Below, piece after piece: positions 17,389 through 24,861 of a stretch of DNA of 64,000 nt; within the stretch, counting starts at the first letter, position 1; each line of letters begins with the position of its first letter. The notes below the pieces were generated by a model. It saw only the letters and a list, made by a program, of their open reading frames with translations, ran no database searches and was not told the origin of the DNA. Source of the stretch: Candidatus Rifleibacteriota bacterium (GTDB lineage: Bacteria > Muiribacteriota > Ozemobacteria > Ozemobacterales > Ozemobacteraceae). The stretch is from positions 1-64,000 of the forward strand of contig JADFXM010000015.1 of assembly GCA_015233565.1 (NCBI GenBank), in the 5' to 3' direction. The translations under genes and the position numbers were made by a program.

Positions 17389-18414
17389 TTATTTCAATTG
17401 GAACTGGACGGTTATTTTTACCCAGGTTCTGATTGGTTCCCCGCCGTCGAGAACTGGTGTGAATACCCACCTTCTAAGCGCCTGGGCCCCAACGATTGCC
17501 ATTTTGGGGTCGATTGTTGAAGATAGATGAATAACGTCTCCCACGGTTCCTGACTCCATTATCAAAACCTTGTACACTGCCTGCCCGTTTATTCCTTTTT
17601 TGCGTGCCCATTCGGGATACTCAGGTAAAACCTTCGAGACAATAGATGGTGGCGAAAAGTTTTTTGTCTGGTCCCCAAAAGACTCAAGATCGCAAACGCT
17701 GAATTCGTCTCCGCCACTTCCAACTGACTTTTCTCCTGCTGTGGAGTCTGTCGAACTTTTTTCCTGAGTTGGGTTTGGTCCGGAAATCTCCCTTTTACTT
17801 GGGATTTGCGGAAGAGGGTCATCGATGTTTTCACCCAGGACTGTTTCAATAGTATTTTTTGTTGGGTTTTGAAGCGAAAAAGGTGTTAGTGAGGTGTCTT
17901 CAAATTTCGCTTGATTGAGCTTTGATTTACTGAAATTGTCGCTTTCCCTTGGAATCGGCTCAGTTGGAATTTGTGCAGGAGGTTGATGTTTTTTGTCCAA
18001 TTTTATTTTTTTTACCTGAGCAATCTCTTTCTTTCCTTTAATTTGGATTTGCAGCTCAGGTTTTACTTTTTTTATCTTTTTCGGTGATGCAACTTTTTGT
18101 GGAGCAGGTGTGGAAGGGTTGGAATTTACTGAATTAGTGGATGGCCCAAATTGGTTTGAATTTGGATTGTTTCCAAACCCAGTGATCAATCTTACCGGTA
18201 TGATGCTTCCCTGCTTTATCAAAGTCAAACTTTGGACTTTGAAAAGAAAAAAGTAAATTGTTAAAAAAAGCAGAAATGCGAAATGTACCAGCAATGAAAG
18301 CTGGAATTCTTCGGCCTCGTTTTTGTTATTTTCCTGAGGAAAAAGTCTAGCGAGAGCCAGGTTTAGCTTTGGTAGATAACCCAATATTTTTTCCGCCTGC
18401 GGAACGAATTTCAT
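17389..18414 (-). CDS. tonB: TonB-like energy transducer
   Basis: The protein has 341 residues. A cytoplasmic N-terminus of about 40 residues precedes one membrane helix (residues 42-60). A Lys/Pro/Ser-rich spacer follows, and then a TonB C-terminal domain (about 250-341) with [16 protein letters not shown] and [10 protein letters not shown]. Together with ExbB and ExbD it should carry proton-motive energy to an outer-membrane partner. An AGGAG eight bases before the ATG fixes the start, so the gene overlaps exbD by 68 bp. The long cytoplasmic N-terminus is unusual, since most TonB proteins start almost at the helix. Confidence 0.88.
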   Translation of the reverse strand: MKFVPQAEKILGYLPKLNLALARLFPQENNKNEAEEFQLSLLVHFAFLLFLTIYFFLFKVQSLTLIKQGSIIPVRLITGFGNNPNSNQFGPSTNSVNSNPSTPAPQKVASPKKIKKVKPELQIQIKGKKEIAQVKKIKLDKKHQPPAQIPTEPIPRESDNFSKSKLNQAKFEDTSLTPFSLQNPTKNTIETVLGENIDDPLPQIPSKREISGPNPTQEKSSTDSTAGEKSVGSGGDEFSVCDLESFGDQTKNFSPPSIVSKVLPEYPEWARKKGINGQAVYKVLIMESGTVGDVIHLSSTIDPKMAIVGAQALRRWVFTPVLDGGEPIRTWVKITVQFQLK

Positions 18415-18772
18415 CGAGTACTCCTACAACTTTTCCATAGTCGGTCGCGACATCGGCTTCGACCAGAATTGATGCGTCCTTGTTGGTTGAGGTAAATTCC
18501 ATCACTTGTTCTCGAAGCATCGAAGAATCTGCCTCAATTCCGTTTAAATAGGGTCGGCCATTAGAATCTACGGTGATAGTTAGAAGCTCATTTTCGTTTG
18601 ATATCCCTGATGAAGCCCCGGGTAGTTCAATGGGAATTTTGTTCTTTTCTTTGGCGAAGGAACTGGTAATCATAAAGAAAAAAACCAAAATCAGGATAAC
18701 GTCAATTAGATTCGTCAGAATTATCTGTGGTTTTTCTCGTTTTCTTTCAGGAAGAAGCTTTCTCACGTTCAT
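18347..18772 (-). CDS. exbD: ExbD/TolR-family proton-channel subunit
   Basis: Starting from the ATG at 18772 the protein is about 141 residues. It has a basic N-terminus ([14 protein letters not shown]), then one helix ([13 protein letters not shown]). The Asp in L-I-D-V-I is the proton-carrying residue conserved in ExbD and TolR. The periplasmic domain ends with [17 protein letters not shown] sits close to this ATG; a start at 18799 would add nine residues. Both ends overlap neighbours (exbB and tonB), which suggests tight translational coupling. Confidence 0.92.
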   Translation of the reverse strand: MNVRKLLPERKREKPQIILTNLIDVILILVFFFMITSSFAKEKNKIPIELPGASSGISNENELLTITVDSNGRPYLNGIEADSSMLREQVMEFTSTNKDASILVEADVATDYGKVVGVLDEIRSAGGKNIGLSTKAKPGSR

Positions 18773-19394
18773 ACTCCCGGCTTGGTAGATTGTTGGCAAG
18801 ATCTAATGAGCAATATTCGACCGCATCTTCATATTGAATTACTTTATTTTCGCACCAGTTATAGACTATTAGGGCAGGGATTCCCACGAATAATCCTGTT
18901 GCTGTTGTGTATAAAGCTTGGGAAATTCCCCCGGCAAGTGCTGTTGGATCACCAATCCCAACTGTAGATATTACCGAAAAGGATGAGATCATTCCCATAA
19001 TGGTTCCAGTTAGTCCCAAAAGTGGTGAAATTCCGGCTATGGTTGAAAGAATAGAGTTGTGTCGGACTATATTTTTTAACTGACGCAAAGCCTCTTCACG
19101 CATGTGATCCATCATGTCCTGACGGGCAAGTCCTAGATGGTTTAAGCCCGCTGCGATGACCAACCCTAGTGGATGAGGCTCACTTCTGCAAATTCGAATG
19201 GCTTCCTGAAGGTCAGCGGAATTCAAAAGAGCTTTTACATTCCGCATCAGATTTTCGGCGTCAAGTGGCCTGGCCATAAAATAGCGAACTCTCCCGATAG
19301 TTACTGCCAAAGCGAGAATAGAACAAAGCAACAGAGGAACCATCACAATTCCTCCCTTTAGAAAAACTTCTACGATGAAAAGGTTGCTGAACAT
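18747..19394 (-). CDS. exbB: ExbB/TolQ/MotA-family proton-channel protein
   Basis: The protein has 215 residues and the ExbB layout. There is an N-terminal helix (V-P-L-L-L-C-S-I-L-A-L-A-V), a cytoplasmic loop, and two helices in the MotA/ExbB core with S-P-L-L-G-L-T-G-T-I-M-G-M and T-A-T-G-L-F-V-G-I-P-A. With ExbD it forms the inner-membrane motor for TonB. A strong AAGGAGG lies eight bases before the ATG. It is 12 bp downstream of the barrel-like gene on the same strand. ExbB rather than TolQ is suggested by the adjacent TonB and barrel. Confidence 0.93.
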   Translation of the reverse strand: MFSNLFIVEVFLKGGIVMVPLLLCSILALAVTIGRVRYFMARPLDAENLMRNVKALLNSADLQEAIRICRSEPHPLGLVIAAGLNHLGLARQDMMDHMREEALRQLKNIVRHNSILSTIAGISPLLGLTGTIMGMISSFSVISTVGIGDPTALAGGISQALYTTATGLFVGIPALIVYNWCENKVIQYEDAVEYCSLDLANNLPSREYEREKASS

Positions 19395-19406
19395 TCCAAA
19401 ACCTCC

Positions 19407-21029
19407 TTAAAAATTCATGTCCAAACCAGCCAGAGAAAGTCTTCCCTCCTCCGGAACATTGTATCGCAAGCTTTTTGACTCGTTATATAAATCCTGTATG
19501 CTTAAATACATGGTTAAATTTGTATTGAAATGATATTTGCAGGAAATATCCGATCGACTGTAATCCCAGTTTTCAGTGCTTCCAGGGAAGTATGTTTTGA
19601 GATCAAATTTGGCGTTTCTGACGAATTCCATTTCAAATTTTTCGGCTTTGTATTCGGCTGAAACTTCGAGCATTCGTTTGGGTTCATAGGCAAGCTGTCT
19701 TCCAACCGATTCATTGGTTGGATCCTGGATTGTGGATTTGATTTTCAACTTTAAATTATCATCCAAGTCTGCTTGCCCATAAAGACTGAATCCATTTCTT
19801 ACAACCTTGGGGACAGTGCTGACATTTTGTGTCCAAACTTTCTGCTTTGTCAAATACTGATCATTTAACTCCACGCCGTCTTCTTCCTTGTCCCGAAAAA
19901 TTTCACCACCTAAATGTAATCCTTCCTGGGCTTGATAATTCAGTCTGAAATTGAAATCTTTTTTCAAAGAAGCTTTCAAAGGAGCGATCGAGACATGGTA
20001 TTCCGGCATGAATAACTTTTTCAAATCGTCATTTCCAAGGTTCTCATCGTAGCTAAAAATAGCTTGCCATGGGCTATTTGAGCGTAGATCCAGTTTTACC
20101 ACGGGAGAAGTGCGCTCTCTATCCATTAAATTTGAACTTTTTAATCCAAATTCAAGGTAAGCTCGCTCCTGAAGTTCGAATTCACCGGAAAATGCAAACA
20201 TTCGCTTTGTTAATCCTAATCTGCTTCCATTTTCGATGGAGTAATCATCTTTAAAAAGATTCAAAGTAGCTTTGGCAGTGCTTTGAGAGTTAACTGAAAA
20301 TTTGTATTCAGCATCGAACCTGCTTGAACTCAGGTTGGAATCCTCGTTGAATGAAAGCCCGTTGTTTCCGGTGTTCCGGGAAATCTGGCTGAAATCTCCA
20401 TTACAGGTAAGAAGTGCACCATCTGAAAGCGTTGATTGCCCTTTTAGTTTGATAGAAGTTCCATCATCTTTTATTCCTATCTTGGGAGTAAGGATTGCAT
20501 TGGTTCCTCTTAGCCCGAATTGATTCTTTGAAACACTTACTGTCCCTTCCAGGTCGTGATTTTCCTGCTCGGAAAATTTCAATGAACCTTCGAAAACGCT
20601 CTTTTGAGTTCTTATTGTGGTTTTGTAGGCATCTCGAAATTCCCTGAAAATGTCGAAATTTGCCGTATAACCGGATTGAACCCCCTGTGCGGAAAATTCC
20701 GTCTTTTCCCAACCTCTTGTTCCTCTGGCATAATCCAATTTCAGGTTCTTGGCTTTACTTTGGGCTGGGGTAACATTTGGAAGAGGCTCAACTTTACCAA
20801 TTGGTGGAATAAGATTCAATGTTTCAGAGGCTATTTCCGGAAGCGGTTCTTTCTTATCACCAATTTCAAGAGGAATTTCCGGTAACTCGGGAGTTATTTC
20901 CCTGCTTTGCGCATCTTTTCCAAGAATCTGGACCTTTCCAAGGTCATATGGGTCTTTGCCTTTGCAGGGATTTGAAGCAAAAGCCAGACAAAGGAAAATC
21001 AAAAATATTTTTCCACCAGGAAATCTCAT
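19407..21029 (-). CDS. Predicted outer-membrane beta-barrel linked to TonB-ExbBD
   Basis: From the ATG at 21029, which has GGAGG seven bases upstream, the protein is about 540 residues. A signal peptide (K-I-F-L-I-F-L-C-L-A-F-A) is followed by Y-D-L-G-K-V-Q-I-L-G-K-D, which looks like a TonB box. A Pro-rich stretch of about 60 residues comes next, then a long run of alternating beta-strand pattern ending in Phe (L-A-G-L-D-M-N-F), as in outer-membrane barrels. I see no plug domain, and the length is short for a TonB-dependent receptor. It is first in the exbB-exbD-tonB run. The transported substrate is unknown. An alternative is a non-transporting outer-membrane protein that only contacts TonB. 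Confidence 0.7.
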   Translation of the reverse strand: MRFPGGKIFLIFLCLAFASNPCKGKDPYDLGKVQILGKDAQSREITPELPEIPLEIGDKKEPLPEIASETLNLIPPIGKVEPLPNVTPAQSKAKNLKLDYARGTRGWEKTEFSAQGVQSGYTANFDIFREFRDAYKTTIRTQKSVFEGSLKFSEQENHDLEGTVSVSKNQFGLRGTNAILTPKIGIKDDGTSIKLKGQSTLSDGALLTCNGDFSQISRNTGNNGLSFNEDSNLSSSRFDAEYKFSVNSQSTAKATLNLFKDDYSIENGSRLGLTKRMFAFSGEFELQERAYLEFGLKSSNLMDRERTSPVVKLDLRSNSPWQAIFSYDENLGNDDLKKLFMPEYHVSIAPLKASLKKDFNFRLNYQAQEGLHLGGEIFRDKEEDGVELNDQYLTKQKVWTQNVSTVPKVVRNGFSLYGQADLDDNLKLKIKSTIQDPTNESVGRQLAYEPKRMLEVSAEYKAEKFEMEFVRNAKFDLKTYFPGSTENWDYSRSDISCKYHFNTNLTMYLSIQDLYNESKSLRYNVPEEGRLSLAGLDMNF

Positions 21030-21137
21030 GTTCGGCCTCCGAAAAATTCTATTCCGATTAAGCAATCGACAATTCCCTGGAAAATATTTACACAACGGTA
21101 ATAATGAAGTATCATTAAAAGAGAGTAGAGTTAAATA

Positions 21138-21707
21138 ATGATATGTTTAATTGGGGAAAGCCCTAAAACAGGAAAATTGGCTGTACACAAAGGCTTTACG
21201 CTTGTTGAAGTGATAATTTCAAGCGTAATTTTAGCTTTCTTCTTCCAACTAGGAGTCTACGTATGGCAAAATTTTCTTTTCAGGACCACAGACACTCTTA
21301 CCAAGCGACTCTACCTCCAAATGGAAGCCCGGAAGGCAATGATCAACCTTTTCCGAGAACTCCAGGAAGGAATAGAAGTCACTTCCCCAAATTGTGGCTA
21401 TACTTATCCTTTTCTTGTTTTCAAGAATTATGTCAATCAGATAAAGATAATTTATCTTGAAAAAGACGAATCAAAATCCAAAGCTGAAAAGCATGATATT
21501 TTCCGTGCTGTTATATCATCAATGAACGGATCAGCGAGTTCTTCCCAGGATAAAACCGTATTAATGGAAAATGTTCTTGAATTGAATTTTACTCCCTATT
21601 CGATAGGTGGAGTATTTGTGAGCGGTTCTTTATTAGGTGGTGGTGGTACTTATTCTTTCATGAATTTTGTGCGACTCCAGAATTCTTCCTCGGAGGATGA
21701 AGATTAA
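21138..21707 (+). CDS. Prepilin-type protein (pseudopilin), N-methylation motif
   Basis: The protein has 189 residues. An 18-residue leader ends in H-K-G, followed by F-T-L-V-E-V-I-I-S-S, so the cleavage site G/F and the Glu at +5 are both present. A hydrophobic helix follows and then a variable C-terminal domain. It should be cut and methylated by a prepilin peptidase (none in this window) and assembled into a type IV pilus or type II secretion pseudopilus. It lies about 50 bp before the PilX-like gene. The Cys in the leader is not a lipobox. The minor-pilin class is uncertain. Confidence 0.85.
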   Translation: MICLIGESPKTGKLAVHKGFTLVEVIISSVILAFFFQLGVYVWQNFLFRTTDTLTKRLYLQMEARKAMINLFRELQEGIEVTSPNCGYTYPFLVFKNYVNQIKIIYLEKDESKSKAEKHDIFRAVISSMNGSASSSQDKTVLMENVLELNFTPYSIGGVFVSGSLLGGGGTYSFMNFVRLQNSSSEDED

Positions 21708-21757
21708 ATATTACATTTTTCGTCATGGTTCCTGAAATAAGAATGGAGGATAAACCT

Positions 21758-22900
21758 ATGAAGAGAAAAGGAATTGCGTTGGGAATGACAATGGTAATTC
21801 TCTTTCTTTTATTTGGTGCAGGAATGGTTATTTCAAACCTGATGAGGGGTTTGCATCGCCAGGTCGAGTATACTGACGCCAATCTCAGGGTTCAATATAT
21901 CGGAGAAACCGGTTTGAACATCCTTCTTGGAAGATTATATTCCCAACCCTGGGAAAAAAGATGGTTTGTCGGAGGGCCAGACTCAGGAGCAAACATCGAA
22001 TTTGGCGGGGGAACGTATAATTACTTTATTTGTGATTCGCCAAAACTTGAATACTCTGCTGATATTTGGGTTCAAGCATTTTATAAAACGTGCAAACGCT
22101 ATTTCTTCTGGCGGGCTCGATTTAAGCCCAGTTTGCTTGATGGCCTCTGTACAGGTATTCCTATTTATTCTACAGAAATTAAACCCGAAGATTTCCCAAC
22201 CAGTAAACCCGATCCTTCATCCCCGTATGTTACCCAAATAGAGAATCTGCTTAAAATACGCCAGAACAATAGAGCCTCAGCAATTGATACCGAGAAAAAA
22301 GTTAAGTCTTCTGACAGCTTGAAACAAATTCTTACCGGATTAGCTGGTCAGGCAAATGCTTTGATTCCTGATTTCCCAGTTGTTTTTGGGGGGCCGTTAA
22401 CCAGTTTAGCTGGTATTTTGAGCAAACCCGCCCCATCTCAAGGTGTTCCTAATCAGAGCGTATCGCAAACCGAGGACCAGGTAATTGATAATATTTTTTC
22501 CATCTATGGCACTGACGTTGTAGACGATCCGGCTTGGACAATCAATAATATTTTTAACCCAAATACATGGAGGATAAATTCTAATCTTCCATCCTGGCCA
22601 GGTGCTAATAATACCTATGCTTCAGATTGGAATGATGTCCTTAGCTCGGCGCTAAAAGACTTTGGCAAGGCTCTAAACCCATCTGGGAATAAGGAGAAGA
22701 AGGTTAAGAAAGAGCGGGGTGATTTTAGGGGAGAAGGCCGTAATGGGAGAAAAGACAACAAAGATAGAAGCGGTGGCACTGAACATCGTGCCCACGGTGG
22801 AACTAAGGGTCGCGACGGAGGTGGTGAGCATGGTGGTGAGCACGGCGATGAGCACGGCGGTGAGCACGGCGGTGAGCACGGCGGAGGAAGACATAGTTGA
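21758..22900 (+). CDS. PilX-like minor pilin candidate with GEHG repeat tail
   Basis: GGAGGA before the ATG at 21758 fixes the start and gives about 380 residues. The start (M-K-R-K-G-I-A-L-G-M-T-M-V-I-L) resembles PilX-type proteins, which keep the pilin helix but lack Glu+5. The middle of about 250 residues is unknown, rich in Ser and Pro from about 150. Residues 315-355 are strongly charged, and 356-375 are five GEHG-type units (one GDEH) followed by G-G-G-R-H-S. The His-rich end could bind metal ions; that is inference. It lies between two prepilin genes in the same direction. Confidence 0.75.
   Translation: MKRKGIALGMTMVILFLLFGAGMVISNLMRGLHRQVEYTDANLRVQYIGETGLNILLGRLYSQPWEKRWFVGGPDSGANIEFGGGTYNYFICDSPKLEYSADIWVQAFYKTCKRYFFWRARFKPSLLDGLCTGIPIYSTEIKPEDFPTSKPDPSSPYVTQIENLLKIRQNNRASAIDTEKKVKSSDSLKQILTGLAGQANALIPDFPVVFGGPLTSLAGILSKPAPSQGVPNQSVSQTEDQVIDNIFSIYGTDVVDDPAWTINNIFNPNTWRINSNLPSWPGANNTYASDWNDVLSSALKDFGKALNPSGNKEKKVKKERGDFRGEGRNGRKDNKDRSGGTEHRAHGGTKGRDGGGEHGGEHGDEHGGEHGGEHGGGRHS
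22823..22882 (+). repeat. Five tandem 12-bp units coding GEHG
   Basis: Five in-frame 12-base units of the form GGTGAGCACGGC run back to back. The first ends in CATGGT and the third starts with GAT (Gly to Asp). They encode residues 356-375 of the PilX-like protein. Near-identity at DNA level suggests recent slippage expansion, so the copy number may vary between strains. Confidence 0.9.
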
Positions 22901-23402
22901 AATTAAAACTCCCCCTGCCTTCCTGTGGGATGCGTATAAATAGCTATGTTTAAGCTGTAGAAATAAGCGAAAAATTTTGGTAAAACAGTTTAACTGATGG
23001 AAAAACCAACGGATCCAAACCTATGATGAATACAGATAACTAGAGATATTTATAAAAAATAATTATATGCTTTGTTTCATCAGTTAATAATTTCGTTACT
23101 GGAAAAAGTAACTATAGAAAATAAGTACTTTGAGTTCCAATGAATTTGTCGTTTCAATCTAAATTATTGCAAATCTTAATAAAGGAGCCCAGAAATTTCT
23201 TGGGGCTTGCTTGCTGAACTGAATCTAAGTGATCAGCCTTTGAGGTATAAAATTTTTCTTTTGAAATATAATTTGAACGTCAGGAAAAAGACTTCCAAAA
23301 AAGTTTCTGACTAATCCCTTAAAGTAAAAGAAATATGGGTTTTCTTAATTTTGACTTTATCCGACGAAAAAATGTATCATCTAATCCTTGGCAAATGAGA
23401 AA
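22901..23402. other. Non-coding gap inside the prepilin cluster
   Basis: This stretch of 500 bp has no frame I trust. A small inverted repeat at 23186-23207 (AGCCC, then AGAAATTTCT, then GGGCT) could fold, but it lacks a T-tract. The gap is odd in an otherwise compact cluster and may hold the promoter for the next genes. Confidence 0.5.
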
Positions 23403-24845
23403 ATGAAAGAATTTAACAGAAAAAAAGCGATCTCTCTTCTTGAAATACTGGTAGCTCTTTTCATACTTGTAATGGCTGGAATGGCTTTATTCCAATCATT
23501 CAGAGGCTCTGGAATACGTGGTGAAACTTTCAGTTCTGAGCATTTTACAGCTATGTTTATCTGCCAAAAGGTCATTGAAGATATCGATTACCGATTATCT
23601 GAAAATCCACATTTTTTTACTGAATTGATCCATATTTCCGCAGGTGAAAAAAAGAAAATAGTCAATGGTGACAGCTTCTTGTTTTCCATTTGGCAAAATA
23701 CCAAAAATAACGGTTTTCTTGATCAAACTGAAGATGGTTCGATAGATGGAAATTCCGGAAAAATTTATACCCAACTTAAGAATTTTCAGCTCCAGGTTTC
23801 CTCCAATTTTGTAACAAATCTCCCCGCTGGTTCCGGGGGTTCAAGCGGTTCGAATTCATCTGAACCATTGCCAGGCCTTTCAGAGCTTACAATCACCGTC
23901 ACCTGGACGGATTCAGGCGGAAAAGACCAAAAATATTCTGTAAACCATATATTGACTGGCTACAATGAGGATAATCCAAACAAAGCAAAGAGTAATATTG
24001 AAGTTCCTTTCCCTAACGACGAAATTGGAAAAGCTTTATTTTCAGTTGCATCTATGACAGTTCCTTCTGCTAATGCCTTTTCTGAGTTTATGAAAATTAA
24101 CGGTGGAGATGAATCAATTGCCCGAAACCTTGGCGCTCTTGCATTGGGAGTTCAAAGCGTCCTTACAATTTCCAATCTTGCCAACGCTAAAATTGCTGAG
24201 CTGGAACAGGAGAGGGATGCTGCGCTTTCATCCGGAAGCAACTCCGATAAAGAAAAAGCGGCAATAGTGCAACTACGAATAGCTGAGAAATACGGCGAAA
24301 AAGCATCTATGGTCTTTTTAGCGCTGGCTCGTACTAATCCATATATTCAAAATCTTTCTTCAGTAGCTCTTCCTGATAATCTTCTTGGAACAATTCTTAG
24401 CTACAGCACATATCACCTGAGAGTGGTTTGTACAGTCGGCGCCGCAGAAATCGCTTTTATGAAAACTAATTTCGAACAAGCGGAAACAGAATATCAAAAG
24501 GCTTTGACAGCCCCTTATTCTGATTTTCTTCCTGCCCGAAAAGTGAATCCTACCATAAAAAGCTTGCTTGACATTAAAAAAATGAAAATCCTTTATGATT
24601 CAGCTCCGCCATTAAATGCCAATGCCAGTTTCCAGGATTTGAATAATTCAATTTCATCTCTTCTCGATAAATTCCGGGGAAAAGAACCGTATTTCTATGA
24701 CTTCCTTACCAAAGAAAAAGAAATAGCTGCGAGTATAACTACCATTCGTGCTTATTTCGGTGAATCAGGTGGTTTGACCACTTTAATGGATGAGTTAAAC
24801 CAATTTCCCAACAAATTTGACGCAATTGAAAAAGCTCTAAGATAA
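23403..24845 (+). CDS. Prepilin-type protein with a large helical C-terminal domain
   Basis: From the ATG at 23403 the protein is about 480 residues; a TTG at 23388 would add five. The leader ends R-K-K-A, followed by I-S-L-L-E-I-L-V-A-L, with Glu at +5, so processing as a pilin is expected. Residues 40-200 look like a normal pilin globular part with a Gly/Ser-rich loop. From about 205 to the end the chain is helical with TPR-like spacing (A-E-T-E-Y-Q-K-A-L). A pseudopilin of 480 residues is much longer than the usual 150-250. The extra domain may hold a cargo or partner. Confidence 0.75.
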   Translation: MKEFNRKKAISLLEILVALFILVMAGMALFQSFRGSGIRGETFSSEHFTAMFICQKVIEDIDYRLSENPHFFTELIHISAGEKKKIVNGDSFLFSIWQNTKNNGFLDQTEDGSIDGNSGKIYTQLKNFQLQVSSNFVTNLPAGSGGSSGSNSSEPLPGLSELTITVTWTDSGGKDQKYSVNHILTGYNEDNPNKAKSNIEVPFPNDEIGKALFSVASMTVPSANAFSEFMKINGGDESIARNLGALALGVQSVLTISNLANAKIAELEQERDAALSSGSNSDKEKAAIVQLRIAEKYGEKASMVFLALARTNPYIQNLSSVALPDNLLGTILSYSTYHLRVVCTVGAAEIAFMKTNFEQAETEYQKALTAPYSDFLPARKVNPTIKSLLDIKKMKILYDSAPPLNANASFQDLNNSISSLLDKFRGKEPYFYDFLTKEKEIAASITTIRAYFGESGGLTTLMDELNQFPNKFDAIEKALR

Positions 24846-24861
24846 GATGAGTTGATTCTTC

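Noticed and set aside
17276-17530. 84-codon plus-strand frame after the glycosyltransferase
   Set aside because: It overlaps the C-terminal coding region of tonB on the other strand, which has clear domain motifs. No ribosome binding site.
23186-23207. Inverted repeat as a terminator in the prepilin gap
   Set aside because: No T-tract on either side and a weak stem; kept only as a remark in the gap entry.
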